Assembly: GCA_965153355.1 (NCBI GenBank)
Contig: OZ231126.1
Location: 29,698,001 to 29,762,000, forward strand
Direction of reading: 5' to 3'
Length of the DNA stretch: 64,000 nucleotides
Source: Flaccisagitta enflata
Lineage: Eukaryota > Chaetognatha > Sagittoidea > Aphragmophora
Positions 12,401 to 24,400 of this stretch are shown piece by piece. A program made the translations under genes and the position numbers. The first letter of the stretch is position 1. Every line of letters begins with the position of its first letter. Below the pieces are notes generated by a model. That model worked only from the letters and a program-made list of their open reading frames with translations, had not been told where the DNA came from and did not search any database.

Positions 12401-15400
12401 ACCGACACAGCGGCTTCTAGAGTCGCGTTCACGCGACTAAAAAACGCGTACTCCATCAATTCGGTTACCTGACTGATAGACACCGTGGTGCACATCCTCT
12501 TCAAGAGGCAAATCATCTAGCGTTTTCCAATGTCAAAATGTCACAACTGAACCACATGCAACTTTCAAGGATATAACATGCATGCTGATCTTTGCAGACA
12601 TATTTTGTTTGCGTCTGATTATAAGTTGTTTGTGTTCTTGTACGTTCCAGTTTCGGTTGAATTCTCGTATCAAATTTTATGATAGTTAATGTAAACTAGA
12701 TAACATCGATCGATAACCTCAAATTGCACAATCTCTTTTTGACCAGGCACACTATCAATTCCCTGTGTTCCTAGATTATGTGACAATGTCCCGTTTTCGC
12801 ATCAACTTCCTTTATTCGTTGATATCGGTTAGCTGAACGGGGCATGTACCACATAACACCAGTTTCCTTTGTACCTTATGTAACAATATTTTCTCACTTT
12901 CAATGAGAGTTATAAATTCTCATTTGAGAAGCTCAGAAGCAAAAGACTAATTATTATTTACCTTTTATTTCCAATTGATGATTGTCCAAAATGTTCTCTG
13001 CCAAAATCCCATTGGCATGTCAAAAGAGCCTTCAGCTCCAGGTGCTGGCTTTACAGGTTCGGTCGATGGAGCTGCCCCTCATGACCCATTGGGCAATCTG
13101 ATGAGGTTACCGCACGACGCCCAGGGAAAGCTGCTCCACCCGAAAAAGAGATATTTTACCGATTCAAACCATTATGACACTAGGTAATTCTCATACATCC
13201 ACGGTAACAACGGTATCAGTAGGTAGAATTCGCCAGCGATTTTTCTCACCAAAGCTAATCAATCGCCACACACGAAAACTCTGATCAAAGCTTGTTAGAA
13301 TCTCCGTCTACTGACGCACTAGTCCATAATTTACAAACATTGATCTTGCGCAATTTGGCAGAAGCCGCTGATAGTGAAGACGAAAGGGGGTGCTTAGTCA
13401 AATGGGTGTGTCGGGAACTGGGTAAAATGAGAAGGGAAGGAACGCGGGATTACAGTATCGTCGCGGACGGAAGGACAGGAGCGCACACTTCCCTAAACGC
13501 TCATTCATGTGTAGGGGCGGAAATGCGCGTGTAAACACTTATCAACTCTTGTGTCATAGTCCCACAAAGCTTTGGTTGAACGAACCCATTGACGGATTGT
13601 TGGACGGGCACAGCCTCCTATACAGAGGAAGGAGAAATATAAGATGTGAACCCCCCTAAAACTGTAGCACCCCCCCTTACAGCTCAAACTACAGCAATGA
13701 ATGATAAATTTAATGTTATTGATTAAAGCTTATGACTAACACCCCTTCCATAATTAGGCGAACTAGGATGAAATGGCACTGTTTGAGGGTTGATAAATAC
13801 GCGTATGATCAATTCAAACGGTGCAAAACTTCAGTATTAGTAAATTTCATCAATGTAATGCAAAAAATGACTCAAAATATAAATGGCTATCTCCTTTAGA
13901 GCTCAATTATGCAGATTAGTGAAAGGTCACGTAAGGGGCCTCTCTGGCCAGGATCTCAATATGTCACCCTCTTTTCCTGGGATTTTGTCAGTTTACGCGG
14001 CTTTCCCAGCCCCTCCTTCTGCGGTTCTGCCTCTCCTGCATCAATTAAACTCATTACACAATATTTGGCGGTATTTTTTTGCATCCCATCCTCTCAAAAT
14101 GCTTGAGGTATACATTTCCCCCTTTGAAACATTTTTTCCCGTAGAAATCGGCAATAATTTGATGACATACTTCTGTTAAAAGACCCTCCATCTCCCTTTA
14201 CATGCAGGAAAGTCCCCAACATCGCTTTACTACGTCAAAGTACTACGTCTTAGCTATCTCTGTGTCAAATTTCATCACTTTGAGTGCACTTTTACTATCC
14301 ATTTGGATCCTTTTTTCTAGTTCGCTTAATTATGGAAGGGGTGTTATACAAGTGGCGCCACCAGAGCGATTTTGCAATTTACATTCCAGTCTCAAATTAT
14401 AATGGAAAAACCTTGATTTTATGAATATTTAGTAATAGTTAATTTCAATACTTTATTAAGCTATATCTTGACTTAAAAAACAAAAATGAAAAATCGCTCT
14501 GGTGACGCCACTTGTATTAATATAAATATTTTTCCTCTACTTTTAAAATATCTATAATCTAATTGGTTAGAGCTGTAGGGGGGGTGCTACAGTTTTCAGG
14601 GGGTTCACACCTTATATTAACCTTCTCTCTGTACCACACGAGTCCGCAACTGAAAGAAAACTTGGTATGTTTAGATGATGAAGCAAGCGAGTCAGAGACC
14701 GTGCATTGTAGACAGATGCGGACACGATATGCATAGAATGCTTACGCCAAGCCTTAGTTAATAGATGCTGCTATATATTGATTCGAACTAGGTGCGATAG
14801 GGTTTGATTAGTAATCCATAATCCGCTTCTTTCCACTTTCTCTCGCCTTTCAACTTATTTCTCACATCATTCGACGCGATACTAGTCGCCAAGGGTAATC
14901 GCTAAGCTTCTATTGGTATACTAATCCCGAATTTTATGCTGTTTCACCATTCCTTGTCAATAACAAACGTCCATTCTGTTTGCATTGTCTGATTTAGCGG
15001 ATGTTACGGTAGTACTGTGTTACACGCAGGTAAGTTTAATTGGTCAATACTTCTACTGTGGCGTTCTTCTGTTTCCTACAGCCCACTGTGTTCAGACAAT
15101 TTTGATATTTACTATGGCGGTTGATACCTAAGGGGGGTACAAGTGGCGCCGCTGTAGCGATTTTTGTGTTCCACAATAGTGGAACGCTAAGTATTCAGAA
15201 ATTCTCCATTTGTCCGTCCGTCCGTCCCAGTTTTTTCCTATGTAAAAATGTACGTCACGCATGTTCGATGTATGACACACAGCTCAGAATTCTCCGATGT
15301 ATGACACACAGCTCAGAATTCTCCGATGTATGTCACACAGCTTAGAATTCTCCAATGTATGTCACACCACCCAGTTTTCCCCGATGTATGTCACACAGCC

Positions 15401-18400
15401 CAGAATTCTCTAATGTATGTCACACCACCAAGTTTTCTGCAATGTATGTCACACAGCCCAGAATTCTCCAATGTATGTCATACCAACCAGTTTTCTCCGA
15501 TGTATGTCACACAACCTAGAATTCTCTGATATATGTCACTCAACCCAGTTTTTTCCAATGTATGTCACACATCTCAGAATTCTCCAATGTATGTCACACC
15601 ACCCAGTTTTCTCTGATGTATGTCACACAGCCCAGAATTCTCCAATGTATGTCACACCACCCAGTTTTCTCCGATGTATGTCACACAGCCCAGAATTCTC
15701 TAATGTATGTCACACCACCCAGTTTTCTGCAATGTATGTCACACAACCCAGAATTCTCCAATGTATGTCATACCACCCAGTTTTCTCCGATATATGTCAC
15801 ACAGCCCAGAATTCTCAAATGTATATCACACCACCCAGTTTTTCCTTAATGTATGTCACACAGTTCAGATTTCCCCAATGTATGTCACACCACCCAGTTT
15901 TCTCTGATGTATGTCACACAGCCCAGAATTCTTCATTGTATGTCACACCACCTAGTTTTCTCCAATTTATGTCTCACAACCCAGAATTCTCTGATGTTTG
16001 TCACACTAACAAGTTTTCTCCAATGTATGTCACACAGCCTAGAATTTTCCTATGTATGTCACACCACCTAGTTTTCTATGATGTATTTCACACAGCCCAG
16101 TTTTTTCCGAAATATGTGACACAGCCCAGAATTCTATGATGTATGTTCCACCACCCAGTTTTCTACAATGTATGTTACACAGCCCAGAATTCTCCGATAT
16201 CTGTCACACCACCCAGTTTTCTCCAATGTATGTAACACAGCCCAGAATTTTCCGATGTATGACACACCTAGTTTTTTCCGATGCGTGTTATACAGCCCAG
16301 AATTCTCCAATGTATGTCACACCACCCAGCTCTCTCCAATGTATGTCACACCACCCAGCTTTCTCCAATGTATATCACACAGCCCAGAATTCTCCAATGT
16401 ATGTCACAACACCCAGTTTTCTCCAATATGTCACACAGCCCAGAATTCTCCAATATATGAAAGTTTGACAACATTACTACTCCACATTAGATAAAGGACA
16501 AGAGCCTTTGGAGCTCGTAATGGTGTTTAATCCGGACCCATCACATGTTACACTTCCCAGTTTTCTCCAATATATGTCACACAGCCCAAAATTCTCCAAT
16601 GTATGTCACACCACCCAGTTTTCTCCGATGTATGTCACACAGTCCAGAATTCTCTGATGTTTGTCACACCACCCAGTTTTTCAGTCGCGTGCACGCGACT
16701 CTACAACCTGCTTTGTCCGTTGGTCGGTCGGTCGGTTAGTCACACTTCACTTTTTTTTATGATTTCATTTCTTTGACCTCACTGCTCCTGCCAAAATGGT
16801 CTGGTGACCTCAAATATGGCCCTTGCCCACCTGCACGCGACTTCAGTAGCCGTGTATCCAGCCTTTTTCCAATGTATGTCACACAGCCCGGAATTCTCTG
16901 ATATATGTCACACAGCCCAGTTTTCTCCAATGTATGTCACACAACCCAGAATTCTTGGATGTATGTTACACCACCCAGTTTTCTTCAATGTATGTCACAC
17001 AGCCCAGAATTCTTGTATGAATGTCACATCACCCAGTTTTCTCTGATGTATGTCATACAGCCTGAAATACTCCAATGTATATCACACCATCCAGTCTTAT
17101 TGGATGTGTGTCACACAGTCCAGAATTTTCCAATGTATGTCACACCACCCAGTTTTTTCAAATGTATGTCACAAAGCCCAGAATTCTCCAATGTATGACT
17201 TACACACACACACACATATATATATATACACATATATATACACATAGAGGCGGCAGTGGGACCGCCCACAGGCGGCAGTGGGACCGCCCACAGGCGGCAG
17301 TGGGAACGCCCACAGGCGGCACTGGGACCGCCCACAGGCGGCAGTGGGACCGCCCACAGGCGGCAGTGGGACCGCCCACAGGCGGCAGTGGGACCGCCCA
17401 CAGGCGGCAGTGGGACCGTCCATAGGCGGCAGTGGGACCGTCCATAGGCGGCAGTGGGACCGTCCATAGGCGGCAGTGGGACCGCCCCTAGGCGGCAGTG
17501 AGACCGCCCGCAGGTGGCAGTGGGACTGCCCACAGGCGGCAGTGGAACTGCCCATAGGCGACAGTGGGACAGCCTACAGGTGGCAGTGGGACTGCCCATA
17601 GGCGGCAGTGGGACCGGCTACAGGTGGTAGTAAGGCCGCCCATAGGCGGCAGTTAGGTCGTCCACAGGTGGTATTTAGGCCACCCACAAGCGGCTATTAT
17701 CCATGACACAGATTTGTCCTGTTATTATTATTATTAGAAATGTTTTATTAGAAATGTTTTATGAATTATTGCCTTTCTTTTTCATCCCAAATCAAGTTTT
17801 TCGTGGAACATAATATGGCGAACGCCACTAGCTGAATTTCTACTTAGATCACCACTAAATTTTAAAATTGATGAAAAAAATTGTTCAATTTTATTGGGGC
17901 AGATTTAGGTGATTTCATTAAATTTAAGGTTGTTCTAAATGGAAATTCAAAAATCGCCATGGTGGCGCCACTTGTACCCACCTAAGGTGTCAATCGCCAC
18001 AGTAAGTGTCAAAATTGTCTGAACACAGTGGGCTGTAGGGGGGGGTGCTAACGCTTAGGGTCCCGCCTCAGCTCTTAAAATGGTCCCGTCTGTATATCTG
18101 ATGCCGAAAGTCATGGAAGTCGATCAGAAATGAGATATCTGTCAGGCAGCCCGAAAGGAGGCACGCTGAAACTGATAGTTTGATTTTCGAACCGTTTTAC
18201 AGGAACAAGGAGTTTCCCGAAAACGTCAACCAGAAGCAAGTCGCCAAGAACATCGCCGATACATTGCTGACCAAGCAAGGTTAGAAAAAAGGCATAACAT
18301 GTGACATGATGTTGTATGTGAGATATATAGTCTGTAAACGAGCTGCATCCTGGTGATATGGCGTTGAAATGTTTCAGATGAGCGGGCGCACGACCTCTTC

Positions 18401-21400
18401 AAAGAGACTATCGCCCGCAATTACGACGATCGAATGGAGAATTACATTCGTAATACCCGATGGAAAATCGGTATCGACGGTTATCCAGAATACCCCACGC
18501 CTGTCAAGGACTATCTCACGCGTGAGTCTAGTGAATCTTTCGTTATAACGTACGTAGCTACAACTTACGCTCCATCCTGACTTAGGGACAGTCGGTGACT
18601 ATGTTCAGTGACTATGTTCAATGACAATTATTGACATTAATCAGTTTTGTTTGAGGAGAGATAGAACTAAATCATTTTTGTCTTGAGGCAGTGTTTTTGG
18701 CGGTTTTTGGGCCATAAGGTTTCGTGGAGATGGATTTTAATTCCGATCTAAATTTTCTTATTTGGTATACACAAAAAAAAAATCTTGCAGTTAACAAGTA
18801 AATCAAATCGTTTTCTAACCAGTTAAGGTCATTTATTTTCCTTCTTGTAGATCGTTTCTTGGCCATTGACGCTACACAGCCGGTCGTGGTGAATCACCAT
18901 CAGCACATCTTCACTAAAAACGAGTTCGAGCATCACCATCACACGGAGAGAGCCCCTCACGGTGGTGTCACCCCGGAGCAGGCGTTGCACCTCATCAATG
19001 GACTCAAGGATGAAAAGAACAGGTGCGGTGGTATAAGCTCAGTAGCTTTCGTAATCATTGCTGTTGTACTCCTTAAATGCTGTAATGCCCTCAGATTGCT
19101 GTTGTTTTCTTTATTACTGAATGACACGAGTGATGTAATCTTTATTTGCTGTTGTACTCTTTATCTAATTTTGTACTCTTGAATTGCTAATCTTCTCTTG
19201 AATTGCTCGAAAATTGCCATAAAGCTCTTGAATTGCTGTTGCATTCTTTGACTTTGATTTTTGTTGCGTTCTTTATTTGTTTTTGTAAGTGAATGATTAA
19301 AGGTAGTTTTGTTTGTCTACAGTAGATCTCGTCTAGACTTGAGATAACGGGGGCAAGCATTGTGGAAAGACGAATGAAGGCAGAGGAGCGATATTTGGAT
19401 CATAGACTAATTAAAGGATGATTAATTCCCCATGATAGCTGGTTGCCATGGAAACACATTTCCATGTATTCTCGCTAAAGTATCAATATTTTGAGAGATT
19501 TTTTTAAGGAACATTGCTTAAAATAAAATTTGCTACAACTTTCCCACAGTATGTTCTGTAAGAATGTCGCTCGTTTGGCCGTTGCTAGGGAGCGTATCCA
19601 TGTGTGACAACCCCTAGCAACCGCTAAACGAGCGACATTCTTACAGAACATACTTTGAGAAAGTTGTAGCAAATTTTATTTTAAGCAATGTTCCCTAAAA
19701 AAATCTCTCAAAATATTGATGCTTTAGCGAGAATACATGGAAATGTGTTTCCATGGCAACCAGCTATCATGGGCAATAAAGCATCCCGTTATTAGTCTAT
19801 GTTTGAAATATCACTCCCCTGGCTTTATTTGTTTTCCTACAATACTTGCCCCCGTTATCTCAAGTCTAGACGAGATCTACTGTACCTTTCAAAGGGGCGC
19901 GGGAATGTTTGAAGAAGCGCGTCAACGAGCTGAGAAATACGTGATTGACGAGAGCAATCGAAGACAGGACGCCAGAAGACCCATCTCGCCCACCTTGCAA
20001 AAACTGCTCAGCGAAGTCAACGAACCTCAAGAAAGTAAGGCGGTTTTCAAAAGAGTTGACTCCTGGCATGGATTGGAGTGGGGAAGGTCGGTGTTTCAAA
20101 TGCTTGAATAGACCGAGTGGCGAATGTTCTAAAAAGGCTGCTTAGTGCACGCTTGGGTGGTTCGTTGAATGAATACAGTGGATTAGAGGTTGAGGATTTT
20201 GATATACGCACACATTCACGCGACAGTGAAACTCGCATTCAGACATGGCAAAACCCAAATGTAGTTTTTGGCAAAGAATAAAAAAGAAACGAAAAACCCC
20301 GCTTCCGAAAACAAGGCCAAGTAAGCCAATATGTGCGACGTGTGCATCGTCGAACGAATGCGTTACCAACAGACCGACAGACCAACGAACAAAGCCTATT
20401 ATTGATGTGCGCCCATAAAAACGAAAGAAAAAAATCAAACGCCGATCATTGACAACGAACAAAATCACCCAATTCACTGAATCTATTCCCGTCGGACTTA
20501 GTGTCGGCCTATAATTTGGCCATGGAATCGGCGGAGAAGGACAAAGACAAGAAAATCGCCGAGTTGCAGCAGATCATTCGGGCGCAACAAGAGGAAATCG
20601 CTCGTCTGCGCGCCAACATCAGCGCTTCCGAGATTCCGGCGTCACCGATGGCTGTTTCTGAGCCCAGGGTAAGCCTCACCGTGGTAAAAATAGAGTAGAA
20701 ATGCTCATGGTGGAAGGCCGAGTCGCCGCTAGAAGAAAACTTGATATTGATATATGCGTATATGATATTATCATATTATTTCTTGAGCAGTGGGACCTTC
20801 ACTAACTTCAAGCAATTTTCCACTACGGCTTGTGTAGTTAATCTTTAGCCAATTTAAAAATTTTGGGAGGTAACTAACGGACTCATTATTCATGGAATAT
20901 GGGCGTTGCATTTCAGCATTGATGCTGAAATGCTGAAATGCTGAAATGCTGATCAGCCAATAGCAATTTTGGCAGTTAACCTAACGGACTCATTATAGAT
21001 GAGATAATGATCTATGAAGTATGGACATTGCATTGCAGCATCGTAGTCGATGATGAGACAAGAATCTAAACTTGACCAACTGACGAAATTCGGGGATGAA
21101 AAGTAACCGCGGCCTAATCGACATGTAACTAAATTTTTGTTTTTCTTAACCCCCGATTTTGCCAAATACGACCACTCAGTAAGCTTAAGCGAGCGCCGAT
21201 GAGTTTTCCGCTTGATTAACGCGCCTTTTAAGACGCTTTAAATTAAACTAACACGATGATTAATCATTCTCAACAACTTACTGGTGTTGTGAGGAAGAGG
21301 ATGAAGAAAAGAACCCCTTTCCCTTACTAAAAGAGCGTTTCGGCGTCTAAATTCCTGGACGAACGAGACCCGAGCAAAAAGCTTTTAAAGAAAAACACTC

Positions 21401-24400
21401 ACATTAAAAACTGAGCAGTTTTTTTGGTAGCAAGCCTTCTCGAAGTTTAAAAACTCTGCAGTGCGAGTTTCTTGTCTATGGTTTAGAGAAGTAACCATTG
21501 TAAGATGTGTGGAGGGACTAACAGTTTTAGCACCCCCCCCCCCACAGGCCATACTAATACAGACGGGACCCTAATAAGAGCGGAGGAGGGACCCAAATGT
21601 TACATGACCCCCTCACTAGTGCCCACGGGGTGGAGAAAAGCCCCCATCTGGTTTTTTAGGCTCTACTCGATGTGAGGAAGTGTTTTCTAGTCAAAATCAA
21701 ATCATCCTTGGGGCGTTTTTAAAAAAAATAAAAATTCAAGATTTTTACAGTAGTTTGATTTTGCATAAAAAATTTTGTAGGTTGGTCTGACTTATTTTTT
21801 GACAACATATTGTTAATCGTGATTGATTTCCCTTTTATTTCATAGGTCGCACTATAGAGTTTTTTTTGTCCTCGACGATCAGTTTACGTCGAGGACTATA
21901 ACATAGCCTTGATCGTGTAGTATGTCGTCGTTTGTTGTTTGTTGTTGTAATATTCGAGTTTGTCACTGGCACTGGAAATGGTTGAGATAAAAACAATAGT
22001 ATGTATGATGAAACTTGGTCAGTGTTATTTTTAGGGCATTACTAACCTGTGTACCAACTTTCAACAACATTCATAAATATTTAATACCCTTTGCCTATTA
22101 TTTTTGTAGTAATATTAATTCCTGGACTTGTGCAATTTACATAGGGGAAGGGTAGTAAAGGTTCACCAATGTTGTTCAAACTTGTTGTGAAGGTTTATTG
22201 CATCAATCAAAGCTCCCCTGCAAGATTTCAGATAATTCTGAGTATTGGTTTAGAAGATATAAGGGTATTTTGCTAGTAATATTAATTCCTAGACTTGTGC
22301 AATTTACATAGGGGAATGGTAGTTAAGGTTCACCAATGTTGTTCAAACTTGTTGTGAAAGTTCATTGCATCAATTAAAGCTCCCCTGCAAGATTTCAGTA
22401 AATTCTGAGTATTGGTTGAGAAGATATAAGGGTATTTATGATGTATCTAGTAACATTATTTCCTGGACTTTGGGATTTTTTTTTTTTTTTTAATTTTTTT
22501 TTGATTTTTTTTTTTGAAATTTTTTTTTTATTGAAAATAAAATTTTTTTTTTTTTTTTATTTTTTTTTTTTTTTGAAAGAAAAAAATTTTTAAAAAATTT
22601 TTTTTTCGAAAAAAAATTTTTTCTTGAAATTTCTTTTTTTTATTGTTGTATTATAAGGTATGCTTTCATAGACTTCAAGGAATGCCATCATGGACTATAA
22701 GGTATGCCAACAAATGCTGCAAGGTATGCCATCATGGACTTTAAGGTATGCAATCGGTAGCCGGGTCAGACTGAGTAGCCGGGTCAGACTGAGTAGCCGG
22801 GTCAGACTGAGTAGCCGGGTCAGACTGAGTAGCCGGGTCAGACTGAGTAGCCGGGTCAGACTGAGTAGCCGGGTCAGACTGAGTAGCCGGGTCAGACTGA
22901 GTAGCCGGGTCAGACTGAGTAGCCGGGTCAGACTGAGTAGCCGGGTCAGACTGAGTAGCCGCGTCAGACTGAGTAGCCGGGTCAGACTGAGTAGCCGGGT
23001 CAGACTGAGTAGCCGGGTCAGACTGAGTAGCCGGGTCAGACTGAGTAGCCGGGTCAGACTGAGTAGCCGGGTCAGACTGAGTAGCCGGGTCAGACTGAGT
23101 AGCCGGGTCAGACTGAGTAGCCGGGTCAGACTGAGTAGCCGGGTCAGACTGAGTAGCCGGGTCAGACTGAGTAGCCGGGTCAGACTGAGTAGCCGCGTCA
23201 GACTGAGTAGCCGCGTCAGACTGAGTAGCCGGGTCGGACACCAAACAGACTACAGTCAAGGACTGTTGTTTTTAAGCTTTTTAAAAAATACAATTTTTAT
23301 GTTCTGAGCCACCGTCATGATTTTTGTAACGGTGACATAAAAAATGAAACTTTTATTTCTTTTTAAAACCCTATAGTGCGACTTATCAAATTAAAGGGAA
23401 TTTCATCAGGAATAACAATATACTATCAAAAAATAAGCGAGATCAACTTGCAAAATTTTTTATTCAAAATTATGCTAAAAATCTTTGGTTTTTAGATGCG
23501 TCCTCGCATCTCTATAAGAGGGTCTAAATAAATGAAGGGAACGCGAAAATTTCTAAACGAGATTTTTAGGATTTTCTCTTCCTCTTTTTGTCTCTTTTGT
23601 CTCTTTTGTCTTTTATGTCTCTTATTTCTCTTATGTCTCTTTTTCTCTTATGTCTCTTTTTCTCTTATGTCTCTTATGTCTCTTATGTCGCTTTGTCTCT
23701 AATGTCTCTTCATGTGTCTCATGTCTCCTCACTTTTCCTCGTGTCCCTTCATGTCTCTCTGTCTCTCCAAGACCCTTCATGTCTCTTTGTGAGGACAAGG
23801 CGTGGGGGTGAGGTGTGGGGAGGCGGGGAGGGTGGGAAGGTGTGGGGGAGGCCAGGGGGGTTAGGTGTGGTGGGGGTTGGGGAGACGTGGGGGGTTGACG
23901 CGGCGTGGGGGGGCGGGGTTGAGGGAGGAATCGGTTTATATTTTTCTCTTTATCTCAGTATCTTTATATTTTCATATCATTATATCTTAATATCTTCACA
24001 TCTTAATGATTTGTATCTTAACTTCTTACATCTAAAGAGGACGCAACTGTTGGACATCTCTTGGCCTTGTTCACTTTTCTCAAAAAGCGCCCCAAAGGCT
24101 GATTTGAATACAGCTAGAAAACACTTCCCCACTTTGAGTAGAGACAAAAAAACTAGGTGGGGGCAATGGTCACTCAACTTGACCTTTTTTCCACCCTGTG
24201 GGCACTAGTGCCCTGTAGCTGTAGCTCACATGGTTCAATCAATTTCCAGACTAGCAGTGGCGGTTCACACAGATGGATACAATTGGCGCCAACGTGGCAA
24301 TTTTTCAATTTACACCTATTACCCCCAAACAGGCAACAGGCAACTTTCAGATCAAGATTTGAGAAAAAAAAGTATTCAATTTTTTGGTCTTTGATGGTGG

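Larger units (their letters stand above)
15075..18094. mobile_element. TACAGA/CCCCCCTACAG-family element, copy B, with two minisatellites
   Basis: The left arm CCTACAGCCCACTGTG with TTCAGACAATTTTGA (from about 15,078) is mirrored at 17,990-18,040. The subterminal signature sits at 15,138-15,167 and inverted at 17,950-17,976. The right end runs on through GGTCCCGTCTGTA at 18,094; the matching outer left part is missing. Between the arms lie a 29-bp array and a 22-bp GC-rich array. Confidence 0.8.

Noticed and set aside
13292-13534. 80-residue ORF in intron 5 of the unknown gene
   Set aside because: It looks weakly protein-like but has no acceptor and donor in usable phase, and would break the 13,183 to 18,203 junction.
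15417-16139. 240-residue repetitive ORF in the 29-bp array
   Set aside because: It follows from a stop-poor tandem unit, lies in an intron and has no splice or start context.
15266-17195. CRISPR-like repeat array
   Set aside because: Units are contiguous with no unique spacers, and the DNA is eukaryotic with spliced genes.
22690-23307. 205-residue ORF of a six-residue repeat (and its minus-strand counterpart)
   Set aside because: Artefact of the 18-bp minisatellite, whose length is a multiple of three.
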